DNA of 64,000 bases from Trinickia symbiotica (GTDB lineage: Bacteria; Pseudomonadota; Gammaproteobacteria; Burkholderiales; Burkholderiaceae). The stretch's first letter is position 1; the number at the start of each line of letters is the position of its first letter. A model generated the notes under the pieces. That model was given only the letters and a program-made list of their open reading frames with translations, was not told where the DNA came from and searched no databases. Both the position numbers and the translations under genes were made by a program. The stretch is taken from positions 62,001 to 126,000 of the forward strand of contig NZ_PTIR01000019.1 of NCBI RefSeq assembly GCF_002934455.1, written 5' to 3'. Shown here one piece after another: positions 28,030-37,815 of this stretch.

Positions 28030-28935
28030 TCAAGCCGCGGGCTGTTGCGATTGCGCGGGGCGCAGGCGCATCACGCTGCGCAATCCCTTGAAGCGAGGCG
28101 CGGGCGCCGTGCCGGGCGTGCGGCCGAAGCTCTCGGTAATACGGTCGAGAATGATCGCGAGCAGCACCACCGACAAGCCGCTTTCGAAGCCGAGACCGAT
28201 GTCAAGCCGCTGAATGCTCGCGAGCACGTCGTTGCCGAGCCCGCCCGCGCCGACCATCGATGCGATGATGACCATCGAGAGCGCCATCATGATCGTCTGG
28301 TTGACGCCCTGCATGATCGACGGCAACGCATTGGGAACCTGGACCTTGTAGAGCAGCTGCCACGGCGTGCAGCCGAAGGCCTGCCCCGCCTCGACGATCT
28401 CGCGGTTCACATGCCTGATGCCGAGGCTCGTGAGGCGCACGGCCGGCGGCATCGCGAACACCACCGTCGAAATGATGCCGGGCACGCGGCCGAGCCCGAA
28501 CAGCATCGCGGCCGGAATCAGGTAGACGAAAGCCGGCATCGTCTGCATGAGGTCGAGGATCGGCCGCACGATGAGCGCGACATGCTTGCTCTTCGCCGTC
28601 CAGATTCCGAGTGGAATACCGAGCACGAGACTGATGATGGTCGACGAAAGCGTCAGCCCGAGCGTCACGACAGTTTGATCCCAAAAGCCCGTCGCAAATA
28701 TCAGCAACAGCGAAAGCGTCGTGAAGATCGCGAAGCGCCAGCCCACGCGCCATAGCGCCACAGCGATGAAAATGGCCATCAGCGCCGGCATCGGAATCGC
28801 CTGCAAGCCATGCTCGACGAGCGCCGCGAGGCCGTCGATGCCGCGGCCGACCGCGTCGAAGACGCGGCTGTCATGATCGAGCAGATAGTGGACAGACTGA
28901 TCGACCCAGCTGCCGAGCGGAATCAGTTCAGACAT
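28030..28935 (-). CDS. Quaternary-amine ABC transporter permease (ProW/ChoW family)
   Basis: Inner-membrane permease of 301 residues with about six membrane segments from residue ~45 to ~275. The EAA-type loop is in EAGQAFGCTPWQLLYKVQVPNALPSIMQGVNQTIMMALSM, split here at GCTPWQLL. Transports choline, betaine or a related compound with the adjacent ATPase. It overlaps the ATPase gene by 8 bp. No periplasmic binding-protein gene is nearby. Confidence 0.92.
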   Translation of the reverse strand: MSELIPLGSWVDQSVHYLLDHDSRVFDAVGRGIDGLAALVEHGLQAIPMPALMAIFIAVALWRVGWRFAIFTTLSLLLIFATGFWDQTVVTLGLTLSSTIISLVLGIPLGIWTAKSKHVALIVRPILDLMQTMPAFVYLIPAAMLFGLGRVPGIISTVVFAMPPAVRLTSLGIRHVNREIVEAGQAFGCTPWQLLYKVQVPNALPSIMQGVNQTIMMALSMVIIASMVGAGGLGNDVLASIQRLDIGLGFESGLSVVLLAIILDRITESFGRTPGTAPAPRFKGLRSVMRLRPAQSQQPAA

Positions 28936-30097
28936 GGGAACCTCGCATGCGCGTCAGCGCTTGAAGAACGACGGCACGATCGACCGAGCCGCAATAACAA
29001 CCGTCGTCGTCGACGACGGGCAGCGCGCGCGGATACGCCATGACGCGCGAGACGACCTGCTCGAGCGATGCGGCGCGCGGTATGCTTTCGATCTGCGCGA
29101 GGCTCGGCGCGGCCGTGGCGAGCGCGTCGCGCGTCACGAAGCCGCGAATCTTGCGTTCGCCATCGAGCACGAACGCATAGTCGGCGCTGCCGTTCATCGA
29201 TGCAGCAACGCTGGCCGTATCGAGCTGCCGCACGAGCGGCACGGCGTCGGTCTGCATCAGGTCGCCCGCCGTCAGGTAGCGGCTCGTATCGACGCCCTCG
29301 AAGAACGCGCGGACGTAGTCATCGGCAGGACTGCTGACGATTTCCTGGGGCGTTCCGAGCTGCACGAGCCTGCCGCCCTCCATGATCGCGATGCGGTTGC
29401 CGATCCTGAACGCCTCTTCGAGATCGTGCGAGACGAACATGATGGTGCGGCGCTGGTCCTTCTGCAGTTGCAGCAGGACGTTCTGCATCTCCTTGCGCTT
29501 CAACGGATCGAGCGCCGAGAATGCTTCGTCCATGATCATCAGCGATGGGTTGACGGCGAGCGCGCGAGCAAGGCCGACACGCTGCTGCATGCCGCCCGAC
29601 AGCTCGGCCGGCAGCTTGTGCGCGAACGGGGCAAGACCAACTTGCTCGAGCACCACCATTGCCTTCGCCTCGCGCTCCTTGCGCCCGACGCCGGCCACCT
29701 CGAGCCCGAACGCGGCGTTGGAGAGCACGGTGCGCTGCGGCATCAGCGCGAAGGACTGGAACACCATGCTCATATCCCTGCGGCGCAGCGCAGTGAGTTC
29801 GGAACGTCGCACGGTCGCGATATTGCGCCCGTCGATGACGATCTTTCCGGCCGTGGTATCGACGAGCCGATTGATCAGGCGAATCAGCGTCGATTTGCCG
29901 GAACCGGACAAGCCCATCAGGACGAAGATCTCGCCCTCCTGAACCTCGAACGACACGTTGTGAACGCCGACGACCTGACCCGTGCGCGCGAAGATTTCAT
30001 CCTTCGTCGCACCTTGGCTGAGCATGTCCAGGGCGGCTCCCGGGTTGTTGCCGAACACCTTGAAGAGGCCTTCGACCAGCACCTTGGGTGAACTCAT
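28928..30097 (-). CDS. Quaternary-amine ABC transporter ATP-binding protein (ProV/ChoV family)
   Basis: ATPase of 389 residues; ATG at 30095-30097 with GGAGACGG upstream. Walker A is GLSGSGKST, the signature is LSGGMQQRVGLARALA, and Walker B is LMIMDEAFSALD. The C-terminal ~120 residues form a tandem CBS-like module (from TAGDLMQTDAVPLVRQLD to VDDDGCYCGSVDRAVVLQAL), which in OpuA-type systems senses ionic strength. First gene of a proV-proW-gbdR operon. Confidence 0.93.
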   Translation of the reverse strand: MSSPKVLVEGLFKVFGNNPGAALDMLSQGATKDEIFARTGQVVGVHNVSFEVQEGEIFVLMGLSGSGKSTLIRLINRLVDTTAGKIVIDGRNIATVRRSELTALRRRDMSMVFQSFALMPQRTVLSNAAFGLEVAGVGRKEREAKAMVVLEQVGLAPFAHKLPAELSGGMQQRVGLARALAVNPSLMIMDEAFSALDPLKRKEMQNVLLQLQKDQRRTIMFVSHDLEEAFRIGNRIAIMEGGRLVQLGTPQEIVSSPADDYVRAFFEGVDTSRYLTAGDLMQTDAVPLVRQLDTASVAASMNGSADYAFVLDGERKIRGFVTRDALATAAPSLAQIESIPRAASLEQVVSRVMAYPRALPVVDDDGCYCGSVDRAVVLQALTRMRGSHV

Positions 30098-30473
30098 CTT
30101 TACCGTCTCCTTGCGGCAGGCGCGAACCTGCAAAGTGTGCATACATAGTTGCTAGAAAAATCCCCACTTAGCCGACGAATTCCGACGCACGCTTGCGAAA
30201 ATGCGACACGTCCGGACAAGCGTGGTCGTCGTCGAATGGCTGGGAGCGCCGCCTGGCAAGGCTTTGCGGCTTTACTCGCGAATTGCGACATTTGGCGCCT
30301 GGCTCGTCTATGTCGCGATTCGACAGATTCGCGTCCGTTCCGCGCGGCGGCAGGCGCCGCGTGCCTTCCGGCGGCTCCCACCGGTGCCAGTGCTGGTGCC
30401 CGCCTGATCGGCGTCGACAGTCGTTCTATGACAAAATGGCCGCGTTTTTGCCACTTGTCATTCCGCGAAAACC
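30098..30473. other. Divergent intergenic region upstream of the betaine transporter
   Basis: 376 bp between proV and the ferritin-like gene. No supported gene. A short direct repeat CCGACG occurs at 30172-30177 and 30182-30187, one helical turn apart, ~75-90 bp upstream of proV; AraC-type regulators often bind such repeats. No clear sigma-70 boxes were assigned. Confidence 0.35.
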
Positions 30474-31373
30474 ATGTCTGACACGCTCGAAGAACAAGAA
30501 GCAGCCGACTATGCGATGCGCCATTGGAGCGTCGGCGACAAGGTACCGATTAAGCTGGGCTCACAGGCCCACAAGCGGATGTTTTGCCGCATGCTGCTCG
30601 AGACGCACAATCCTTACAAGCCCGCCGTCATCGCCTGGCCTGAACTCCCGCCCGACGCGCTGGCGCGCGTCACGTCGCTGCCGATCTGGGACATCGCGGT
30701 CCAAACCGAGGGCCGCGCCTCTGTCCGGGTTGCCACCTACGCGGCAAGCGTGCGCGATCCGCTTTTGCGCGAGGCGCTTCAACTCGGCGGCGCCGAAGAG
30801 GCGCGTCACAAAGTCGTGTTGTCGAAGCTCGTCGGCGCTTACGGCATCGAGCTCGCCCCGGAACCCGAATACCCCGCACCGCGCGATGCGGAGTGGGCCT
30901 GGATGGTCACAGGATTCAGCGAATGCATCGACAGCTTTTTCGCATTCGGACTGTTCCGGTCCGCCCAGCTTTCCGGTTTTTTCCCCGATGCGCTCGTCGA
31001 GACGTTCGAGCCCGTCATTCAGGAAGAGGCGCGGCATATCCTCTTCTTCGTGAACTGGGTTGCCTGGCATCGACGCAACCTACCGTGGTGGAAGCGGCCC
31101 TGGTTCTTTGCCTGCGTCGTCGGCGTCTGGTTTCTGCTCGTCTGGGAGCGCGTGGCCATCGCGAAAGGCATCGACGCCGAAGGTGTGGCGCACGACGCCA
31201 ATTTTGCGGCAAGGGGCGCCGCCGCGGTGGGCGAAGCAATCACTCCCCGCAAGCTCGTCGAGCTCTGCCTCGAAGAAAACGAACGACGCATGAGCGGCTA
31301 TGACGCGCGCCTGCTTCGCCCGACCTTCGTGCCACGGCTCGCGAAGTTCGCGCTGCGGTTCCTGAGGAAATAG
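30474..31373 (+). CDS. Ferritin-like domain protein, conserved hypothetical
   Basis: Protein of 299 residues with two ExxH-type metal motifs in helices: GGAEEARHKVVLSKLV (~residue 105) and VIQEEARHILFFVNWVAWH (~residue 185). These are spaced as in ferritin-like di-iron four-helix bundles. A strongly hydrophobic stretch (WFFACVVGVWFLLVWERVAI, ~206-226) suggests one membrane segment. Substrate and partner are not recognisable. The CDP-diacylglycerol pyrophosphatase gene begins one base after its stop, so the two are probably cotranscribed; a lipid-related oxidation role is speculation. Confidence 0.75.
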   Translation: MSDTLEEQEAADYAMRHWSVGDKVPIKLGSQAHKRMFCRMLLETHNPYKPAVIAWPELPPDALARVTSLPIWDIAVQTEGRASVRVATYAASVRDPLLREALQLGGAEEARHKVVLSKLVGAYGIELAPEPEYPAPRDAEWAWMVTGFSECIDSFFAFGLFRSAQLSGFFPDALVETFEPVIQEEARHILFFVNWVAWHRRNLPWWKRPWFFACVVGVWFLLVWERVAIAKGIDAEGVAHDANFAARGAAAVGEAITPRKLVELCLEENERRMSGYDARLLRPTFVPRLAKFALRFLRK

Positions 31374-31374
31374 C

Positions 31375-32157
31375 ATGCGCGGCTTGCACGAACGGGTGCG
31401 CGCATGCGCCGGCCGCTTGGCGATATGCGCTACGTTGCTGATTGCGGGCTGCGAGACGCTTGCCGCGGCGGACCCCAACGCGCTTTGGCAGATCGTTCAT
31501 TTCGATTGCGCGCCGGCCGCGCGAACCACGGACAAGACCGGCGTCTGCTCGAGCGTCGATATCAGCCATCGCTATGCGATCCTCAAGGACCGGAACGGCC
31601 TCGCGCAGCATTTGCTGATACCGACCGATCGCATATCCGGCGTGGAAAGTCCGCTCGTGCTCGCGCCGGACGCGCCGAACTACTGGGCCGACGCATGGAA
31701 CTCCCGCGGCTTCGTCGAAGCCTCGCTGACAGCGGCTCATCGCGAAACGCTCGCGGACGATCGACTCGGCCTCGAAATCAATTCCGCTTATCGGCGCACG
31801 CAGGAACAGTTACACATTCACATCGATTGCATGCGTGCGAGCGCGGTCGAGGCGTTGCAGCGTCATCGCAACGATGCGCCGAATCGATGGGACTGGGACA
31901 CGATCGACGGTGCGCGCTATCGCATCATGCGAGTCAGCGGCCCGACGTTCGACGTCAACCCGTTCGACATCGTCGCGCGCGACAAGCAAGCGCCCGATGC
32001 GATGGCCGCGCAGACCATTCTCGTCACGGGCGCCGGGCCGTCGGCGCAGCACGACGGATGGCTGATCGTGAATAGCGGCACCGATGTCGACGGTGGCACG
32101 GGCTCCGCCGAAGTGCTGCTCGATCATCAGTGCAAGGTGGCCGAGAACAGGCCATAA
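31375..32157 (+). CDS. cdh: CDP-diacylglycerol pyrophosphatase
   Basis: HIT-superfamily hydrolase of 260 residues, close to E. coli Cdh (~250). It converts CDP-diacylglycerol to phosphatidate and CMP at the inner membrane. The N-terminus is a signal/anchor, possibly a lipoprotein (LLIAGCETLA). Family motifs are LWQIVHFDCAP, SRGFVEASLTAA, INSAYRRTQEQLHIHIDC (catalytic His triad-like segment) and the late ILVTGAG region. It follows the ferritin-like gene with a one-base gap. Confidence 0.88.
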   Translation: MRGLHERVRACAGRLAICATLLIAGCETLAAADPNALWQIVHFDCAPAARTTDKTGVCSSVDISHRYAILKDRNGLAQHLLIPTDRISGVESPLVLAPDAPNYWADAWNSRGFVEASLTAAHRETLADDRLGLEINSAYRRTQEQLHIHIDCMRASAVEALQRHRNDAPNRWDWDTIDGARYRIMRVSGPTFDVNPFDIVARDKQAPDAMAAQTILVTGAGPSAQHDGWLIVNSGTDVDGGTGSAEVLLDHQCKVAENRP

Positions 32158-32176
32158 CGCGCGCAGTTCGCGCCGT

Positions 32177-33340
32177 TTATCGCGACGGCCACTTCCATGG
32201 CGGCAAGTCGAACGCGTCGACATCGACGATGCGCGTAGCGCCGAGCTCTTTCTCGAGCACGATCGAGCTGCACCCGCTCTCGCGCTCGAGCGCGGCTACA
32301 AGCCGCGTGGCGTGCGAAACGACCAGCACCTGAGACCGTACCGACGCCTGAGCGATAAGGCGCGCCAACGCCGGAAGGAGATCGGGGTGGAGGCTCGTTT
32401 CCGGTTCGTTCAACACGAGCAGCGTCGGCGGCCGGGGCGTCAGCAACGCGGCGACGAGCAGCAAATAGCGCAGCGTGCCGTCCGAAAGCTCAGCGCCTCT
32501 CAGCTCGCGCAAAAGCCCATGCTGATGCATCGTTATTTCGAAGCGGCCGTCGTGGTTGGCCACCCCGACGCGCGCGCCCGGGAACGCATCGTCGATGGAT
32601 GCATCGAGCGCGGCGCCATCGCCGATTTCGCGAATCGTCTGCAGTGCGGCCGCGAGGTCGGAGCCGTCGTCGCCAAGTACGGGGGTATGGGTGCCAATCT
32701 GAGGCAACCGCGTAGGCGCTTGCTCGTCGGTACGGAAGTGATCGTAAAAGCGCCACGACCGGATCTGCTCACGCACGGCAATCATCTCCGGCGCGGTTTT
32801 CGGGTCCATGAACTCGGTCATCATGCTGTCGAAGCTGGCGACTGGCTGAGGAACCGTGAACCATTCTCCGCTTTGATCGCGTGTACGGATCGTCGCGCCT
32901 TGCCTGTCCACGAGCAAAGCCGACGGGCGTAAGATCGGTCCGCTCCAGATGCACTCCCGTTTGATGACGGGGTCCAGCGAGAACTGAGAACCGCTGGGGA
33001 TCGGCAAGCCGAGATCGACTGCGTAGCCGAACGAAGCCCCCGCGAATCCCAGGCGCAAACTGACGGCGTCCTTGCGGCGCGTCCCGTGCACCGGCTGTTC
33101 GCCGGCGAGCATGGCGCGTGAAAAGCGCTCGGGGCCGGCCCACAGTGTCGACGGCAGTCCGCCCTCGCGCGCGAGTGACGGGATGAGTCCGCCTTTGGCC
33201 GTCAGCGCCAGAAGACGCAGTGCCCGGTAGACGTTCGATTTTCCGCTGCCGTTCGGCCCAGTGATGACATTGAGTGCGCCGAGCGGCACGATCAATTCGC
33301 GCAGCGAACGGTAGTTGGAAATAGCGAGCGTGGTCAGCAT
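32177..33340 (-). CDS. AAA-family ATPase (RecF/SMC-like, COG4637-type)
   Basis: Predicted ATPase of 387 residues beginning MLTTLAISNYRSLRELIVPL. Walker A GPNGSGKSN (~28-36), ABC-type signature region LSDGTLRYLLLVAALL, and Walker B LLVLNEPETSLHPDLL, in which Asn replaces the usual Asp before Glu. A late His (LVVSHATRLV) serves as switch. These are hallmarks of single-gene RecF/OLD-like predicted ATPases. No nuclease domain (TOPRIM) or partner gene is adjacent, so a stand-alone function is unknown. It converges with cdh. Confidence 0.8.
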   Translation of the reverse strand: MLTTLAISNYRSLRELIVPLGALNVITGPNGSGKSNVYRALRLLALTAKGGLIPSLAREGGLPSTLWAGPERFSRAMLAGEQPVHGTRRKDAVSLRLGFAGASFGYAVDLGLPIPSGSQFSLDPVIKRECIWSGPILRPSALLVDRQGATIRTRDQSGEWFTVPQPVASFDSMMTEFMDPKTAPEMIAVREQIRSWRFYDHFRTDEQAPTRLPQIGTHTPVLGDDGSDLAAALQTIREIGDGAALDASIDDAFPGARVGVANHDGRFEITMHQHGLLRELRGAELSDGTLRYLLLVAALLTPRPPTLLVLNEPETSLHPDLLPALARLIAQASVRSQVLVVSHATRLVAALERESGCSSIVLEKELGATRIVDVDAFDLPPWKWPSR

Positions 33341-33869
33341 GACATTTTCTGATCAAAACCTTCGTGAGTGGCGCTGGTCGTAAAACCGATAATTTATACC
33401 GTAGGCTGAATATGGCGCGCATCTATTTAAAAAACGGCCAAGCATGGTCGTTACAGGTTCGATACGTTTTGCTCGCATCGCCGCTCTGATGCTCCTGCCG
33501 GAGCACGCTGCGGCAAGCCAATTAAGGCTCTTGACTCAAAGCACCGCTCTGTACGTTTCAAAACAGAAGCGTCTTCGATGCGCAGCGCTTGCAGCCGTGC
33601 GGCAAGACCGCGACCAATGTCGACCGCGCCTCGATCCCGGGCCGATGGCACGGTTCATGCGGTCTTTACGGCCAGGCTTTAAGGAGTCCTGATCGAAAGA
33701 ATCGATCGCGGTCGTGCGTAGCGACATCGGCTGAAACGCCATTCTCACACGTCACTTGAATTTCGGATTCGCGGGATTCACTCGATCTCACGATGGGTAA
33801 AGCTGTTTTTTCTCATTAGCGCACCACCCGTTTTTCAGGCGGGCGTACGCGCTAAACCGGAGCGCAGCG
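33341..33869. other. Low-coding intergenic stretch
   Basis: About 530 bp with lower GC than its surroundings. AT-rich AATTTATA near 33391 may be the ATPase promoter. A small perfect hairpin (TGCTCC at 33490-33495, GGAGCA at 33500-33505) lacks a T run. No protein with recognisable features was found. Confidence 0.4.
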
Positions 33870-34004
33870 ATGAAAGAGTTCCTCGTCGCTTTGATATTGA
33901 TCACTCCAGTAGTCGTGGTCGGCCATCAACTGGGGCTCGACGCCCAGCAGGTCGTGGACGGAGTGGTTCGCGTCGTGCGAGCGCTGTTGGACGCCGCTTC
34001 TTGA
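33870..34004 (+). CDS. Possible small membrane protein, 44 residues
   Basis: Short frame starting MKEFLVALILITPVVVVGH, a hydrophobic helix, followed by an amphipathic second half and TGA. GGAG lies ~9 bases before the ATG. It converges with the HEPN gene, 10 bp away. No family recognised; size alone makes chance a real possibility. Confidence 0.4.
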   Translation: MKEFLVALILITPVVVVGHQLGLDAQQVVDGVVRVVRALLDAAS

Positions 34005-34014
34005 GCGACCGGAA

Positions 34015-34290
34015 TTAATCGCTGGCCAGCATCCGCCGACGAATCGCCTCGACGAACACATCCGCTTGCTCAACAGCCCAGCGGGCTTCGTCGTCGGCTA
34101 CCGTCTCGCCGGTGTAATCCGCGAGGCGACGTAAGCGCTCAACCTTGTTGAGTGCGCTCCCAAGCTCCGGTTCAATCGTGCCCGACTTCACGAGGTGAAG
34201 ACCAAACGACGATATCAGACTACGATGTGTTTTCGGCGAAGCGTCAGGGAGCGTGATCCCTTCGAACAACAACGCTGCGGTCATGCTCAT
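34015..34290 (-). CDS. HEPN-domain protein, apparently N-terminally truncated
   Basis: A 91-residue protein resembling the UPF0332/HEPN partner of minimal nucleotidyltransferases. ALLFEG, SPKTHRSLISSFGLHLVKSG, then ALNKVERLRRLADYTGE (~48-62) and EARWAVEQADVFVEAI match the middle and end of the family. The N-terminal ~40 residues, usually with an AYYAMF-type helix, are absent: the start MSMTAALLFEG joins directly to mid-domain sequence. No R-x4-6-H ribonuclease motif is visible. It overlaps the upstream nucleotidyltransferase stop by 4 bp (ATGA), so coupling is retained. Confidence 0.65.
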   Translation of the reverse strand: MSMTAALLFEGITLPDASPKTHRSLISSFGLHLVKSGTIEPELGSALNKVERLRRLADYTGETVADDEARWAVEQADVFVEAIRRRMLASD

Positions 34291-34658
34291 ACGGGAATAC
34301 CTTCCCGAAGGATGTTCTTGATGAGAGCCGGGTTGCTGAACAGTTCGGGGTGATCCATCTCGTCCTCCCAAAGCGGCAGCGCTTCGACGAGCACGCCGGT
34401 CTCCAGCAATACGTCGAAAGCGATCCCAGCCATCTCCAACGCAATCGGCGTACGCCTGCCATGCTGCCCCGGCAAAATCACCGCGATATCCGCATCGCTT
34501 TCTTGGCTGTGGGTTTCGCGGGCCCGACTGCCAAAAAGGAGCGCGCGGCTGACTTGATAGCGGCCGGCGATGCGCTCCATAAATGCCTTTGCCGCGCGCG
34601 CGGTTTCGGGATCGACAGCAGGGTTCACGGCAGTCTCCGGTGGACTCACAATACTCAC
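34287..34658 (-). CDS. Minimal nucleotidyltransferase (MNT, MntA-like)
   Basis: Small polymerase-beta-fold nucleotidyltransferase of 123 residues starting at GTG 34656-34658. The GS-x10-D-x-D motif is intact: Gly43-Ser44 and Asp55/Asp57 in LFGSRARETHSQESDADIAV. MntA proteins act as antitoxins by AMPylating their HEPN toxin partner, and the downstream coupled gene is HEPN-like. The third acidic residue may be in IAFDVLLET. No convincing ribosome site precedes the GTG. Confidence 0.78.
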   Translation of the reverse strand: MSIVSPPETAVNPAVDPETARAAKAFMERIAGRYQVSRALLFGSRARETHSQESDADIAVILPGQHGRRTPIALEMAGIAFDVLLETGVLVEALPLWEDEMDHPELFSNPALIKNILREGIPV

Positions 34659-34757
34659 CGCGTACGATGATAATTCAGTGTCGCAACACGCGCCATATCA
34701 ACTGGCATAAGCCGCGCCAGTGCCGACATAAGCTACGGGCCGCGGCGCCGCAATCGC

Positions 34758-35732
34758 TCACCCCGCCACCAGCCCGCGCTTTTCCAGCCATTCGCGATTG
34801 AACAACCGCGCAAAGTAAAGGCTCCCTCGGTCGCACAGCAAAGTGACGATCGTATGCCCGGGGCCCATTTCGCGGGCAAGCTCGACCGCCGCGGCGATGT
34901 TGATGCCCGTGGATCCCCCCATGTACAACCCTTCTTCGCGCAGGAGGCGATAGACCATCGTCACGCAGGTTTGATCGTCCACGCGAATTGCATCGTCGAT
35001 CGGCGTGCCCTCGAGGTTCGCCGTGATTCGACTGGAGCCGATGCCCTCCGTGATCGAGTTGCCCTCCACTTTGATCTCGCCGGTCTTGACGAAGCTATAG
35101 AGCCCGCTGCCGTGCGGATCGGCGAGCACCGTCCTGATTGCCGTGTTTTGCTCCTTGAGGAAACGCGCGACGCCCGCGAGCGTGCCGCCGGTCCCCGTTG
35201 CGCAAACGAAGGCGTCTATGTTTCCGCCCGTGTCGCGCCATATCTCCGGCCCCGTCGTTTCGTAGTGCGCCTGACGGTTGACCACGTTATCGAATTGATT
35301 GGCCCAAATCGCGTTTTCCGTTTCCTCCGCCAAGCGGCCCGCAATCTTCTGGTAGTTGTTCGGATCTTTATAGGGCACCGCGGGCACGGGACGCACTTCA
35401 GCACCAAGCACGCGCAGCAGGTCCATCTTCTCTTGCGATTGCGTTTCGGGAATGACGATGATGCACCGATAGCCACGTGCCGCGCAGATGTGAGCGAGGC
35501 CGATACCGGTGTTGCCGGCAGTCCCCTCGATCACGGTGCCGCCCGGCTTCAGCGCGCCGCGACGCTCGGCATCTTCGATGATGTAGCGCGCCGCGCGATC
35601 CTTGACCGAGCCGCCCGGGTTGATGAATTCGGCCTTGCCGAGGATCTCGCAGCCTGTTTCGGCGCTCAATTTCGCGAGGCGGATCAGCGGCGTATTGCCG
35701 ACAGCGCCAACAAACCCATCGAGTACTGGCAT
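34758..35732 (-). CDS. cysK: Cysteine synthase A-type PLP enzyme
   Basis: O-acetylserine sulfhydrylase-type enzyme of 324 residues. PLP lysine is Lys44 in NPGGSVKDRAARYI; the substrate loop is EGTAGNTGIGLAH; the phosphate-binding GTGGTLAGVARFLKE follows. The C-terminus is longer than in housekeeping CysK, and the position after the mobile loop (TEGIGSSRITANLEG) varies, so a paralogue with another beta-replacement substrate cannot be excluded. A small membrane-protein gene lies upstream on the same strand. Confidence 0.88.
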   Translation of the reverse strand: MPVLDGFVGAVGNTPLIRLAKLSAETGCEILGKAEFINPGGSVKDRAARYIIEDAERRGALKPGGTVIEGTAGNTGIGLAHICAARGYRCIIVIPETQSQEKMDLLRVLGAEVRPVPAVPYKDPNNYQKIAGRLAEETENAIWANQFDNVVNRQAHYETTGPEIWRDTGGNIDAFVCATGTGGTLAGVARFLKEQNTAIRTVLADPHGSGLYSFVKTGEIKVEGNSITEGIGSSRITANLEGTPIDDAIRVDDQTCVTMVYRLLREEGLYMGGSTGINIAAAVELAREMGPGHTIVTLLCDRGSLYFARLFNREWLEKRGLVAG

Positions 35733-35790
35733 GTGCGCTCTCCTTCCTTGAAACCAATGAGGACCCTTCCAGAATAGGCCGGCACCGGCG

Positions 35791-37228
<1,438 letters not shown>

Positions 37229-37302
37229 AACGAAACTTTCAGCGATTGGGCGGACCAGCAGTTCATGCCGACACTCGAGCTCGCCGGCCGGTCCTGCGAC
37301 GC

Positions 37303-37692
37303 TCAGCCGAGCCTTTCCTTCAGGAACGCGACCAGGTACGGCGTCGCGGCTGCCGCTACCGTCGAAGCGGTGGACGGGTCTATCCCCATTCTCTCGGCCA
37401 GGGACTCGGCGACACGCCCGGTGAGGACACCTTCTCCGCCTTCCATCAGCGATTTGAAGACGCCGTCGCCGCGGACGAGGCCCGCCGCAAAGGCCGCGAA
37501 AAAGCTCTTGCCCGCATGCTCGCCCATCAATCCGCCGCTTTGCTCTTCGACGTGAGCGTGCGCCGTTTCCGCCGCTTGACTGAGCATTTGCTGCGCATCG
37601 TCGGCGTTGATACCCTGCGCCGTCAGCGCCTGGGTCGCCTGGCTTCCGTGCTCGGAAGAAAGAAACTCGGAAATCAGTTGCTGTGCGTCCAT
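37303..37692 (-). CDS. DUF937-like conserved protein
   Basis: 129-residue soluble protein, starting MDAQQLISEFLSSEHGSQA, with Ala/Gly/Gln-rich helical repeats and an end VAAAATPYLVAFLKERLG. This pattern fits the DUF937/YidB-like family of unknown function. A good ribosome site (AGGAGAG) precedes the start. It is monocistronic between hmp and the liu operon. Confidence 0.65.
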   Translation of the reverse strand: MDAQQLISEFLSSEHGSQATQALTAQGINADDAQQMLSQAAETAHAHVEEQSGGLMGEHAGKSFFAAFAAGLVRGDGVFKSLMEGGEGVLTGRVAESLAERMGIDPSTASTVAAAATPYLVAFLKERLG

Positions 37693-37815
37693 GGATCGCT
37701 CTCCTTTTGAGTTCGGCTTCAGGGCAGTGTCCGTGTTGGGGCAGCGGACAAGCGCAAGTATGCTACCAGCCGCGCATGCGTAAGCACAGCCATCAGGCTC
37801 TCGCCTGACAAAAAT

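Noticed and set aside
34287-34371. Longer HEPN reading starting at 34371
   Set aside because: The added 27 residues are the nucleotidyltransferase 3' end read out of frame and do not resemble the missing HEPN N-terminus.
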